A stretch of 16,897 nt of DNA from DSWT01 sp034433375 (GTDB lineage Bacteria > Chloroflexota > Anaerolineae > B4-G1 > SLSP01), in NCBI GenBank assembly GCA_034433375.1, contig DAOUAQ010000288.1:1-16897 (forward strand), read 5' to 3'. The notes beneath the pieces were generated by a model. It ran no database searches. It had not been told where the DNA came from and saw only the letters and a list, made by a program, of their open reading frames with translations. Of this stretch, positions 1 to 6,882 are shown piece by piece (within the stretch, counting starts at the first letter, position 1; every line of letters begins with the position of its first letter). The position numbers and the translations under genes were made by a program.

Positions 1-2
1 GC

Positions 3-818
3 CCCCCCACGCCCGAACCGTGGGCCGAGGGCGAGAAAATCCCGTGGAACGATCCCGACTTCAGCGCGCGGATGCTCAAGGAGCACCTTTCGCAGGAGCA
101 CGACGCCGCCAGTCGCCGCTTTGCGACGATTGACATGCACGTGGCCTGGATTCATCAACACGTCCTGGGCGACAACCCCACCCGCATCCTTGACCTGGGC
201 TGCGGGCCAGGACTGTATGTCAGCCGGTTGGCGCGTCTGGGGCATACGGGCGTGGGCATTGACTTCTCGCCGGCTTCCATCGCCTACGCCAAAGCGCAGG
301 CCATGCGCGAAAATCTGCCCGTCACGTACCTTGAGACCGACATCCGCCGCGCGGAGTATGGCGCAGGCTACGGGCTGGCGATGCTGATTTACGGGGAGTT
401 CAACGTCTTTAGCCTGGCGGATGCGCAGCTTATCCTGAAAAAAGCCCAGCGCGCGCTGCGGCCTGGCGGGCGTTTGCTACTTGAGCCACATACATTTGAC
501 GCAATTCAGAAAACAGCAAAATTTCCCAATTCCTGGTATACTACAAGTAGTGGACTGTTCTCGGAGCAGCCGCACTTGTGTCTGACTGAGAACTTCTGGG
601 ATGACGAACAAAAGACGGCGACCGAGCGATACTTTATCATTGACGCGGCAACAGGATTCGTCACGCGGCACGCGGCGACGATGCAGGCTTATACCGATGA
701 AGAGTACGAGTTGTTGCTGGCAAAATGCGGATTTCACGATGTGCGCTTCTACCCATCCCTGACAGGCGAGGTAGAAGAACCGCACAATTGGCTGTGCGCC
801 ATCACGGCGCAGAAATAA
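3..818 (+). CDS. Class I SAM-dependent methyltransferase (5' end outside window)
   Basis: A soluble methyltransferase whose acceptor substrate cannot be named. The glycine-rich SAM-binding motif I (ILDLGCGPG) is at bases 186-212, the acidic residue after strand 2 (GVGID) ends near base 263, and the post-motif region ALRPGGRLLLEPH lies near base 450-490, in the order usual for Rossmann methyltransferases. The first ATG in the window is at 72, but the frame is open from base 3 and reads EPWAEGEKIPWNDPDFSAR into that ATG. This looks like real coding sequence, so the true start is probably upstream of the window and the gene is 5' partial. It ends 74 bp before the receiver gene. The Rossmann class is clear; the specific family is not. 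Confidence 0.85.
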   Translation, partial: PPTPEPWAEGEKIPWNDPDFSARMLKEHLSQEHDAASRRFATIDMHVAWIHQHVLGDNPTRILDLGCGPGLYVSRLARLGHTGVGIDFSPASIAYAKAQAMRENLPVTYLETDIRRAEYGAGYGLAMLIYGEFNVFSLADAQLILKKAQRALRPGGRLLLEPHTFDAIQKTAKFPNSWYTTSSGLFSEQPHLCLTENFWDDEQKTATERYFIIDAATGFVTRHAATMQAYTDEEYELLLAKCGFHDVRFYPSLTGEVEEPHNWLCAITAQK

Positions 819-892
819 GGCGGAACCGGCGGGATGCGCTGGGCAATGAACCCAGACAGCATATAGTGCTCTGTGTACGAAGGAGGTAACGG

Positions 893-1264
893 ATGGTCAA
901 GGTTCTTTATGTTGAGGATGAACCATTACAGCGGGAATTGGTCAATCAATTGCTTCAGTTGGCGGGCATCGAAATCCAGTTGGCCGAGAATGGACTGGAA
1001 GGCGTCGAGAAGGCACGCGAATGGGAGCCGGACGTTATTCTGATGGACATTCGTATGCCTGGGCTGAACGGTTTCGAGACCATCGAACAGATCCAACAGA
1101 TCCCCGCCATCGCCAAAACACCGGTGGTAGTGCTTTCAGCATGGGCGACGGCGCAGCATACAGCGCGGGCCAAGGCGCTGGGTGTCAAATGGTACATCAC
1201 CAAACCATTTAACCTGGATGACTTGGTCAACACTGTCATGGATGCGTATGCATCCCGCAACTAA
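893..1264 (+). CDS. Single-domain response regulator (CheY-like receiver)
   Basis: A 123-residue receiver domain with no output domain, expected to accept a phosphoryl group from a histidine kinase and signal by protein contact. The acidic pocket is E8/D9, the phospho-acceptor is D52 in LMDIRMP, the switch Ser is S82 in VVLSA, and the conserved Lys is K104 in ITKPF, so all catalytic residues are present. The start is well supported: a strong AGGAGG site at 881-886 sits 6 nt before the ATG. It precedes the Cpn60-like gene by 173 bp on the same strand. A hybrid-type histidine kinase without its own receiver lies at 4083-5897 and is a plausible partner, which is inference from position. Its target could equally be encoded elsewhere. 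Confidence 0.93.
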   Translation: MVKVLYVEDEPLQRELVNQLLQLAGIEIQLAENGLEGVEKAREWEPDVILMDIRMPGLNGFETIEQIQQIPAIAKTPVVVLSAWATAQHTARAKALGVKWYITKPFNLDDLVNTVMDAYASRN

Positions 1265-1437
1265 AAGCAAACGCTCGGATCTGAACCGTCTGCACTATCC
1301 CTTCCCAGGGACCTCTGTGCAATTATGCCAGCACGTCATGCTGCGGATTCCATCCCCTCAATGACTCAAAATCGGCCATGAAGGACGAGACAAAATCAAA
1401 GCCCGTTAACCCAAAAACCTGAGGAGCATACAACGTC

Positions 1438-3090
1438 ATGAGTAAACAGAAGGGAAAATGGCAGACCCCCACGGTCGTCTTCCAACCCCGCGTTCATGCG
1501 GGCCTAAAAGCCGGCATTGACTATCTCATCAACGCCATCAGCCCGACACTTGGCCCATATCCACGGCTGGTGCTGTACGATACCACCGTGGGCGCAACCG
1601 GGCGGCTGCCGGAGATTTTGGACGATGGCGGCACGATCGCCCGGCGCGTCATCGGCATCGCCGACCGCGACGCCGATGTAGGCGCGATGCTGGTACGCCA
1701 CATGCTGTGGAGGCAACACGAAGAGGTGGGGGATGGCACGGCCACCACCGCCGTGTTTTTCCAGGCGATTTACGACGCCGGCGCGCGCTACATCGCAGCC
1801 GGCGGCAATCCAATGCGGCTGCGCGTCTACCTGGAACAGGGTATGCGCGTGATTTTGAACGAGCTTGGCACGATGACTATGCACCTCGAAGGCAAGGAGC
1901 AGTTAGCGCGGCTGGCTGAAACAATCTGTTATGATCCGCCGATGGCGAAGCTGCTAGGTGAAATCTTCGACATCATCGGCGAATACGGGCGGCTCGAACT
2001 CCGTAGCAGCCAGAGCCGCGAAACGGAACGTGAGTACGTCGAGGGGATGTATTGGGACGGGGGCGTTCTCTCGCGCAACATGATTGTCAATGCGCCGGGG
2101 ATGCGGGCAGAATTGGAAAACCCGGCTCTGCTGCTCACCAATCTCGACATCGAAGACCCACAAGATTTGATCCCCGTGCTGGCGATTGTCATCCGCCTGC
2201 AAATCGCGGGGCTGGTTATCGTAGCGCGCAAGCTCTCTGATGCGGTGATGAGCCTCATCACGCTGAATCAACAGCAACAGCGGATCAAGGCGCAGATCAT
2301 CGCCGTCCAAACGCCCGGTGTAGCGGCGGATGCCCAGCAGAACAACCTGGCGGATTTGGCCGTGCTCACCGGCGCCCATCCTTTTATCCACATCACGGGC
2401 GAAAAACTCAGCCGCATCAAGCCCAACGACCTGGGACAGGCGCGCCGGGTTTGGGCGACCAAGGATCACACTGGCATTATCGGCGGCAAGGGCAACCCGC
2501 GCGCGCTGCGCCAACACATCGCCGGGCTGCGCCATGCCTGCGCCAAAGCCGAGACCCCGGCAGACCGCGAGGCCCTGCGACAACGTATCGGCGTCCTGAT
2601 GGGCGGTTCGGCGACGCTGTGGGTCGGCGGTATGACCGAGACCGAGTTAAACTTCAAGAAAGAACTCGCGCGGCGCACGGCTGAGGCGCTGCGCGGCGCC
2701 ATTCGGGAAGGCGTCGTCCCTGGCGGCGGCGTCGCGCTGCTCAATTGCCGGACGGCGCTGAAGGAGCGTCTGGCGCAGGCCGAAGAACCAGAAGAACGCG
2801 CCGCCTACCACATCCTCCTGCAAGCCATAGAGTCCCCCACCCGCACGATCCTGCGCAACGCAGGTATTGAAGGCGGCGCCGTCTTCGCTGACATCATCGC
2901 GGCCGGCGATGGCCACGGCTTCGATGTACACGCCGGACGCATCGTGAATATGGCCGACGCCGGCATCTTTGACGCTGCCTCCGTGACCAGGGCAATCGTC
3001 AACAACGCGATCAGAACCGCCGCGATGGCGCTCACCACGGACGTCGTCGTCCATCGCAGCAATCCGCCGCAATCCACAATGACGGAGTAG
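1438..3090 (+). CDS. Divergent GroEL/Cpn60-family chaperonin homologue with altered ATPase site
   Basis: A 550-residue group I-like chaperonin homologue, full length for the family (about 540). Equatorial, intermediate and apical regions occur in normal order: TLGPYPR (37-43), LDDGGTIAR (61-69), VGDGTATT (97-104), apical domain from EGMYWDGGVLS (about 202-330), EGVVPGGGVALL (424-435) and NMADAGIFDAASVTRA (504-519). Aligned by eye with E. coli GroEL, D63 (D52), D99 (D87), the GGG turn and D512 (D495) are kept. The P-loop KG of TLGPKGR is YP, and the position of catalytic D398 is R413. Apical substrate-contact positions Y199, Y203 and F204 correspond to V, N and M. The C-terminal GGM tail is absent. 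No groES gene and no CIRCE operator are seen nearby. The start follows GAGGAG with acceptable spacing. It is probably not the housekeeping GroEL but a paralogue; nucleotide binding without normal hydrolysis is inference. Confidence 0.88.
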   Translation: MSKQKGKWQTPTVVFQPRVHAGLKAGIDYLINAISPTLGPYPRLVLYDTTVGATGRLPEILDDGGTIARRVIGIADRDADVGAMLVRHMLWRQHEEVGDGTATTAVFFQAIYDAGARYIAAGGNPMRLRVYLEQGMRVILNELGTMTMHLEGKEQLARLAETICYDPPMAKLLGEIFDIIGEYGRLELRSSQSRETEREYVEGMYWDGGVLSRNMIVNAPGMRAELENPALLLTNLDIEDPQDLIPVLAIVIRLQIAGLVIVARKLSDAVMSLITLNQQQQRIKAQIIAVQTPGVAADAQQNNLADLAVLTGAHPFIHITGEKLSRIKPNDLGQARRVWATKDHTGIIGGKGNPRALRQHIAGLRHACAKAETPADREALRQRIGVLMGGSATLWVGGMTETELNFKKELARRTAEALRGAIREGVVPGGGVALLNCRTALKERLAQAEEPEERAAYHILLQAIESPTRTILRNAGIEGGAVFADIIAAGDGHGFDVHAGRIVNMADAGIFDAASVTRAIVNNAIRTAAMALTTDVVVHRSNPPQSTMTE

Positions 3091-3099
3091 AGGTCATCC

Positions 3100-4026
3100 A
3101 TGTCTGAAAATACAGCTTCCGATCTCGTTTACGCCATCACCTGCACACCGGATCATCTGTGCTTTGCCGCGCGCGCCGCCGGGTTGTTCCGCTCGACGGA
3201 TGGCGGGCGCACCTGGCAACCGGCCTATGCCAACCTGGGGCTTACGGAACCACTCCCCACCACTTCGGTGGTTGTTTCGCCGGACTTCACCCGCGACCGC
3301 AGCGTCATCGCCGGAGTCAACGGCGGCGCGGTCTACTCGTCCGATGGCGGCGAGACGTGGCAGGCGGCGACACTGGCCTCCCCGCCGCCCGTCGTCTCTG
3401 CGCTGGTCATCTCGCCGAACTTCGTCGAAGATGGCATCGTCCTGGCCGGGACAATGGAAGACGGCATCTTCCGCTCGGCGGATCGCGGCAGCCGTTGGGT
3501 GGCCTGGAACTTCGGGTTGCTCGATCTGAACGTGCTTTGTCTGGCGATTTCGCCGGATTTCGCCCATGACGAGACGCTCTTTGCCGGCGTTGATACCGGC
3601 ATCTTCCGCAGCACCAGCGGCGGGCGCGCCTGGCGCGAAGTCGAGTTGCCCTTCGGCTTCGATCCGGTGCTAAGCCTGAAATTGTCGCCGGGCTACGCGC
3701 AAGATGGCGCGCTCTTTGCCGGGACGGAATCCCACGGGCTGTGGCGTTCCACCGACCGGGGCAAAACCTGGGTGCGCGTCGGGGCGGATGTAATCACAGC
3801 CTCGGTGAACGGCATCGTGATCGCACCGGATTTTGCGGCGTCGCGGGCAGTTTTGGTTCTGGTGGAAGACACGCTCTACCTTTCAAGGGATGGCGGCGAA
3901 TCCTGGGCAGAATGGCCTGTCGAGGTGGTGGGGATGACTGCCGTGACCGCGCCATGGGATCTCGATATGCCGCTTCTCGTCGGCCTTATGGGCGGCGATG
4001 TGGTTCAGGTTGCGCCACCTGTATGA
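3100..4026 (+). CDS. Asp-box (BNR/Ycf48-like) beta-propeller protein
   Basis: A 308-residue protein built of six repeats of about 45 residues. Each ends in an Asp-box of form S-x-D-x-G-x-x-W: residues 32-39, 80-87, 126-133, 171-178 (Asp replaced by Ser), 217-224 and 262-269. Between them a second recurring motif reads like SPDF..D..L.AG. This pattern is typical of sialidase/Ycf48-like propellers, but no sialidase catalytic residues are evident, so a binding or scaffold role is more likely than an enzyme. There is no signal peptide or membrane segment, so it is predicted cytoplasmic. The ATG lies 9 bp after the stop of the Cpn60-like gene with a GGAG at the end of that gene, which suggests translational coupling and a joint function. 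Confidence 0.85.
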   Translation: MSENTASDLVYAITCTPDHLCFAARAAGLFRSTDGGRTWQPAYANLGLTEPLPTTSVVVSPDFTRDRSVIAGVNGGAVYSSDGGETWQAATLASPPPVVSALVISPNFVEDGIVLAGTMEDGIFRSADRGSRWVAWNFGLLDLNVLCLAISPDFAHDETLFAGVDTGIFRSTSGGRAWREVELPFGFDPVLSLKLSPGYAQDGALFAGTESHGLWRSTDRGKTWVRVGADVITASVNGIVIAPDFAASRAVLVLVEDTLYLSRDGGESWAEWPVEVVGMTAVTAPWDLDMPLLVGLMGGDVVQVAPPV

Positions 4027-4082
4027 TCACACTGCGCGTATAGGTAAACTGACCTGACTATCAAACAAATGGACAAGGCTAA

Positions 4083-5897
4083 GTGTTACAGTATTCAGCT
4101 TATCTGATCCTGGCGCCACTAGCAGCCATTGTTTCAGTTGGCGTGCTGCTCTATGCATGGCGCTATCAGGTATCGCAAGAAATGCCGGCTTTGAGATGGC
4201 TGATGTTTACCGTCGTGGGCTGGCTGACGTGTAACATCCTCGACCTTGCCACACCCACAGAAGCCGGGACGATATTCTGGGCAAAAATGGGCTATCTTTT
4301 TGTCACCAGCACCGCGCTGACGTGGCTGAGATTTGCCCTGCGTTATACCGACAAACATGAATGGCTCAAAGCCTCGCGTTTTGCGTGGTTCTGCATCATC
4401 CCCTTGATCAGCGTCATTGTCGCCTTCACCAATGAAAGCCATAGCCTGATGTGGAAGACCTACACCTTTCTTCCGGTGGGCAGTGCGCTTGCCATTCACA
4501 TTACCCGCCATGGTTTCTGGTTTTACGTCAATGTCTTCAACGAATACTTACTGGTGTTCATTGGCGCGCTCTTGATCATCCGGCAATCCTTCCAATCGTT
4601 CAACCTGTACCGCCAACAGAGCATCTGGCTGGTCAGCGGCGCGCTGATGCCGATTGTTGGCAATCTCATCTACGTTTTCAAGCTTATCCCAGGCTTGCAG
4701 CAAGATTACACCTCGGTGATGTTTGCGATGGGCGGCATTGCTCTCTCGATTGGAATGTTTCGCCATCATCTGTTCAATCTACAGCCCGTCGCCCGCGACG
4801 CCGTCGTTGATAATATGCAAGATGCTATGTTCGCGCTGGATATGCAGCATCGCATCGTTGATCTGAATCCGGCGGCGCTGGCGATTATCGGCGCGGAAGC
4901 CAACGCCATCCTCGGACAGTCTGCTCCGCAGGTATTTGAGCGGTGGCGCGCCCTCGTAGACCAGTTTCAAGACACGTCGGAGATCCAAACCGATATCACG
5001 GTAGAGCACGAACAGCAAAAACGTCATTTTGATATGCGCATTTCGCCTCTGCGCGACCGCCAACAACGTATGACCGGGCGCTTGATCGTCTTGCGCGACA
5101 TCACCCAGCGCAAAGCCACGGAGGTCACGCTGCGCGAACGGACCGCCGAATTAGAGGCGCTGAATGAACAGTTAGACGCCTTCGCCCACACTGTTGCCCA
5201 CGACATCAAAGACCCCTTGGGCGGCGTGATTGCGCTCACTTCACTGCTCAGCGAATACTTCGAAGACCTGTCACCCGGCGCCATTCAAGAATACCTGGAC
5301 GCCATCAGCCAAAACGCCCTGCGTTTAGTCGGCATTGTGGATGCATTGCTGTTGCTGGCAAGCGTGCGCCAGGTCGAATCCGTCAAAACCGAGCAACTCG
5401 ACATGGCGGTTATCATCGCCAACGTACAGAAACGCCTCGCGGTTCTCATTGACGAACGTCGCGCAGTGATTGTCGTACCGAAGGCCTGGCCCGAAATTCA
5501 CAGCTACGGCCCGTGGATCGAAGAAGTGTGGGCCAATTATGTCAGTAATGCCATCAAGTATGGGGGCGCACCGCCCCGCGTGGAACTGGGATTCTCGATG
5601 CTGGATACTGGATACTCGATGCTGGATGCTGAATCAGGCGCCGAGCATCCAGTTTCCAGCATCCCGCTTCCAGCATCCAGCATCCGCTTTTGGGTACGCG
5701 ATAACGGCGCCGGAATTCCTGCCGCGCAGCAAGCGCAGTTGTTCACCAAATTCACCCGCCTGCGCGACGCCGAACCGGGTCACGGCCTGGGCCTCTCCAT
5801 CGCCCGCAACATCATCGAAAAACTCGGCGGTGAGGTGGGCGTCGAGAGTGAAGTCGGGCAGGGAAGTACGTTCTGGTTTACCTTGCCTGTTTCGTAA
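4083..5897 (+). CDS. Sensor histidine kinase: 7TM sensor, PAS, HisKA, HATPase
   Basis: A 604-residue membrane kinase. Residues 1-228 contain about seven hydrophobic helices of the histidine-kinase N-terminal 7TM type, 237-345 a PAS domain (VVDNMQDAMFALD), 345-366 a short coiled coil, and 366-425 HisKA with phospho-acceptor H373 in VAHDIKDPLG. The ATPase domain has N-box E481/N485/N489, G1 box D540-N-G-A-G, F-box LFTKF and G2 box GHGLGLSIAR. Residues 503-534, between the N-box strand and the G1 strand, are encoded by an inverted heptad repeat and look like an extra loop. The start is GTG at 4083; an in-frame TAA ends at 4082, so no earlier start is possible. A weak AAGG precedes it. The stop codon lies in another heptad tract. 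A likely partner is the receiver at 893-1264. Confidence 0.92.
   Translation: MLQYSAYLILAPLAAIVSVGVLLYAWRYQVSQEMPALRWLMFTVVGWLTCNILDLATPTEAGTIFWAKMGYLFVTSTALTWLRFALRYTDKHEWLKASRFAWFCIIPLISVIVAFTNESHSLMWKTYTFLPVGSALAIHITRHGFWFYVNVFNEYLLVFIGALLIIRQSFQSFNLYRQQSIWLVSGALMPIVGNLIYVFKLIPGLQQDYTSVMFAMGGIALSIGMFRHHLFNLQPVARDAVVDNMQDAMFALDMQHRIVDLNPAALAIIGAEANAILGQSAPQVFERWRALVDQFQDTSEIQTDITVEHEQQKRHFDMRISPLRDRQQRMTGRLIVLRDITQRKATEVTLRERTAELEALNEQLDAFAHTVAHDIKDPLGGVIALTSLLSEYFEDLSPGAIQEYLDAISQNALRLVGIVDALLLLASVRQVESVKTEQLDMAVIIANVQKRLAVLIDERRAVIVVPKAWPEIHSYGPWIEEVWANYVSNAIKYGGAPPRVELGFSMLDTGYSMLDAESGAEHPVSSIPLPASSIRFWVRDNGAGIPAAQQAQLFTKFTRLRDAEPGHGLGLSIARNIIEKLGGEVGVESEVGQGSTFWFTLPVS
5590..5684. repeat. 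Inverted heptad-repeat element inside the kinase gene
   Basis: Six tandem 7-bp units at 5590-5631 (GATTCTC, GATGCTG, GATACTG, GATACTC, GATGCTG, GATGCTG) are followed by an 11-bp spacer (5632-5642). Six more units of the same family follow on the opposite strand at 5643-5684 (GAGCATC, CAGTTTC, CAGCATC, CCGCTTC, CAGCATC, CAGCATC). The two 42-bp arms can pair over most of their length, giving a long imperfect hairpin. The element stays open in the kinase frame and encodes residues 503-534, which include two SMLD copies. All units were read directly; the mechanism of arrival is unknown. Confidence 0.93.
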
Positions 5898-5933
5898 TCC
5901 ACAGCTCGTTATTCACGATTCGTCATTCGCGGT
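5892..5933. repeat. Heptad tandem repeat covering the kinase stop codon
   Basis: Six consecutive 7-bp blocks: TCGTAAT, CCACAGC, TCGTTAT, TCACGAT, TCGTCAT, TCGCGGT. The second is degenerate; the rest share TCG..AT or a close variant. The TAA stop of the histidine kinase (5895-5897) is inside the first block. The tract fills nearly all of the 42-bp gap before the next ATG at 5940, leaving no recognisable ribosome binding site for that gene. Confidence 0.7.
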
Positions 5934-5939
5934 CAGCAC

Positions 5940-6656
5940 ATGGAACACAAGATCGATGCACTCCTGAACGAGCGATTATTGCATCTGCACGCCTTTCTCA
6001 AGCGGCAGGGCTTTTACCCAGTCGTTATCTCCTCGGCGCTCTGCGCTGGACTCTACGTCACACGGGTTTTTATCGGACGCACGTGGGACTTCTACTCGAT
6101 GCTGTGGAACTTGTTCCTGGCGTGGATTCCCTATCTGAGCAGCGTGTGGGCGATGCATCTACACGAACGACGCCCGCGCCGCTGGTGGACGTTACTGGTT
6201 CCCTTTGCCATCGCGCTGGCCTTCTTCCCCAACGCGCCGTACATCGTCACCGACTTTCTGCATTTGGGTGCGCGTCCCTCGATCCCACTCTGGTTCGACA
6301 TTGGCATGTTGGCGACGTTCGCCTGGACCGGCATCGTGCTGGGCGTCTATGCGCTCAAGCTGCTGCAGGAGATCGTCAGAACGTGGGTGGGACGCTGGCT
6401 GAGTTGGGTCTTCGTGCTGGGCGTTCTGGGGATGAGCGGAATGGGCATCTACATGGGACGCTTTCTGCGCTGGAACAGTTGGGACCTCGTCTTGCGCCCC
6501 AAGGCGATCCTCTACGATATTGCAATCCGGCTACGCTACCCCTTCGGCCATCTGAGCACCTACGGCGTGACATTGATGTTCGCGGCGTTGATGTTCGTGT
6601 GCTACCTGGCGCTCACCGCGGGGCCAAAGTCCCAATCACGCGACGATGTCGGGTGA
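5940..6656 (+). CDS. DUF1361 family integral membrane protein
   Basis: A 238-residue polytopic membrane protein of unknown function. Features recognised from the DUF1361 family are WNLFLAWIPYL (56-66), FFPNAPYIVTDFLHL (95-109), LWFDIGML (117-124) and GRFLRWNSWD (173-182). About six hydrophobic helices are seen, near residues 28-45, 53-72, 84-103, 119-141, 152-172 and 207-227. It starts 42 bp after the kinase stop on the same strand, so co-transcription is possible, but the short gap is filled by heptad repeats and lacks a Shine-Dalgarno sequence. An internal start cannot be excluded, although the N-terminal 25 residues look plausible as a cytoplasmic segment. No catalytic activity can be assigned. 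Confidence 0.82.
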   Translation: MEHKIDALLNERLLHLHAFLKRQGFYPVVISSALCAGLYVTRVFIGRTWDFYSMLWNLFLAWIPYLSSVWAMHLHERRPRRWWTLLVPFAIALAFFPNAPYIVTDFLHLGARPSIPLWFDIGMLATFAWTGIVLGVYALKLLQEIVRTWVGRWLSWVFVLGVLGMSGMGIYMGRFLRWNSWDLVLRPKAILYDIAIRLRYPFGHLSTYGVTLMFAALMFVCYLALTAGPKSQSRDDVG

Positions 6657-6670
6657 CAAAAGCGGGGGAG

Positions 6671-6744
6671 TGGGCGGTATAGGACTCGAACCTACGGCCT
6701 CCTCCGTGTAAAGGAGGCGCTCTAACCGACTGAGCTAACCGCCC
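6671..6744 (-). tRNA. tRNA-Val (anticodon TAC)
   Basis: The minus strand folds as a complete cloverleaf: acceptor GGGCGGT/ACCGCCC, D stem GCTC/GAGC, anticodon stem CCTCC/GGAGG around loop TTTACAC, a 5-nt variable loop, T stem GTAGG/CCTAT with loop TTCGAGT, and discriminator A. The anticodon TAC reads valine codons. CCA is not encoded; CTC follows the discriminator. The length is 74 nt including the discriminator base. Confidence 0.97.
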
Positions 6745-6756
6745 CCGATTGGCGCA

Positions 6757-6784
6757 ATCATAACAGGTTTTAACGTCTAGTCAA
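6757..6784 (-). promoter_or_regulatory. Sigma-70-type promoter of the tRNA-Val gene
   Basis: Read on the minus strand, TTGACT (6779-6784) and TATGAT (6757-6762) are separated by 16 bp. They match the -35 and -10 consensus at five of six positions each. The expected start point, near 6750, is a few bases before the mature tRNA 5' end at 6744. Position and consensus match make this the most convincing promoter in the window. Confidence 0.75.
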
Positions 6785-6841
6785 ACGTAAAGCGTCATGC
6801 GCGCTAAAGCCGTAAAGCATAGTCACGGCATCTGCGCATAG

Positions 6842-6882
6842 GCTGAAGCTGACGGCTAATCGCTGACCGCTAATCGCTGTAA
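6842..6882. repeat. Heptad tandem repeat forming the 3' end of the YcaQ-like gene
   Basis: A leading GCTGAA is followed by 7-bp units GCTGACG, GCTAATC, GCTGACC, GCTAATC and GCTGTAA on the + strand. Read on the minus strand, part of this tract codes for the last residues QRLAVSD of the glycosylase. The TAG stop (complement of 6856-6858) lies inside one GCTAATC unit. Confidence 0.8.

Noticed and set aside
1265..1437. CIRCE operator or groES gene upstream of the chaperonin homologue
   Set aside because: The 173-bp gap contains no TTAGCACTC-type inverted repeat and no GroES-like frame. Only a GAGGAG ribosome site was seen.
1954..2583. Minus-strand open frame of about 200 codons within the Cpn60-like gene
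   Set aside because: The + strand frame matches chaperonin domains throughout; the antisense frame is a by-product of GC-rich codon use.
3100..4026. Sialidase activity for the Asp-box protein
   Set aside because: Asp-boxes are structural. The arginine triad and other catalytic residues of sialidases are not evident, and there is no export signal.
6671..6744. tRNA-Val as an integration site of a genomic island
   Set aside because: No integrase gene and no duplicated tRNA 3' end were found in the window. The adjacent heptads are unrelated to the tRNA.
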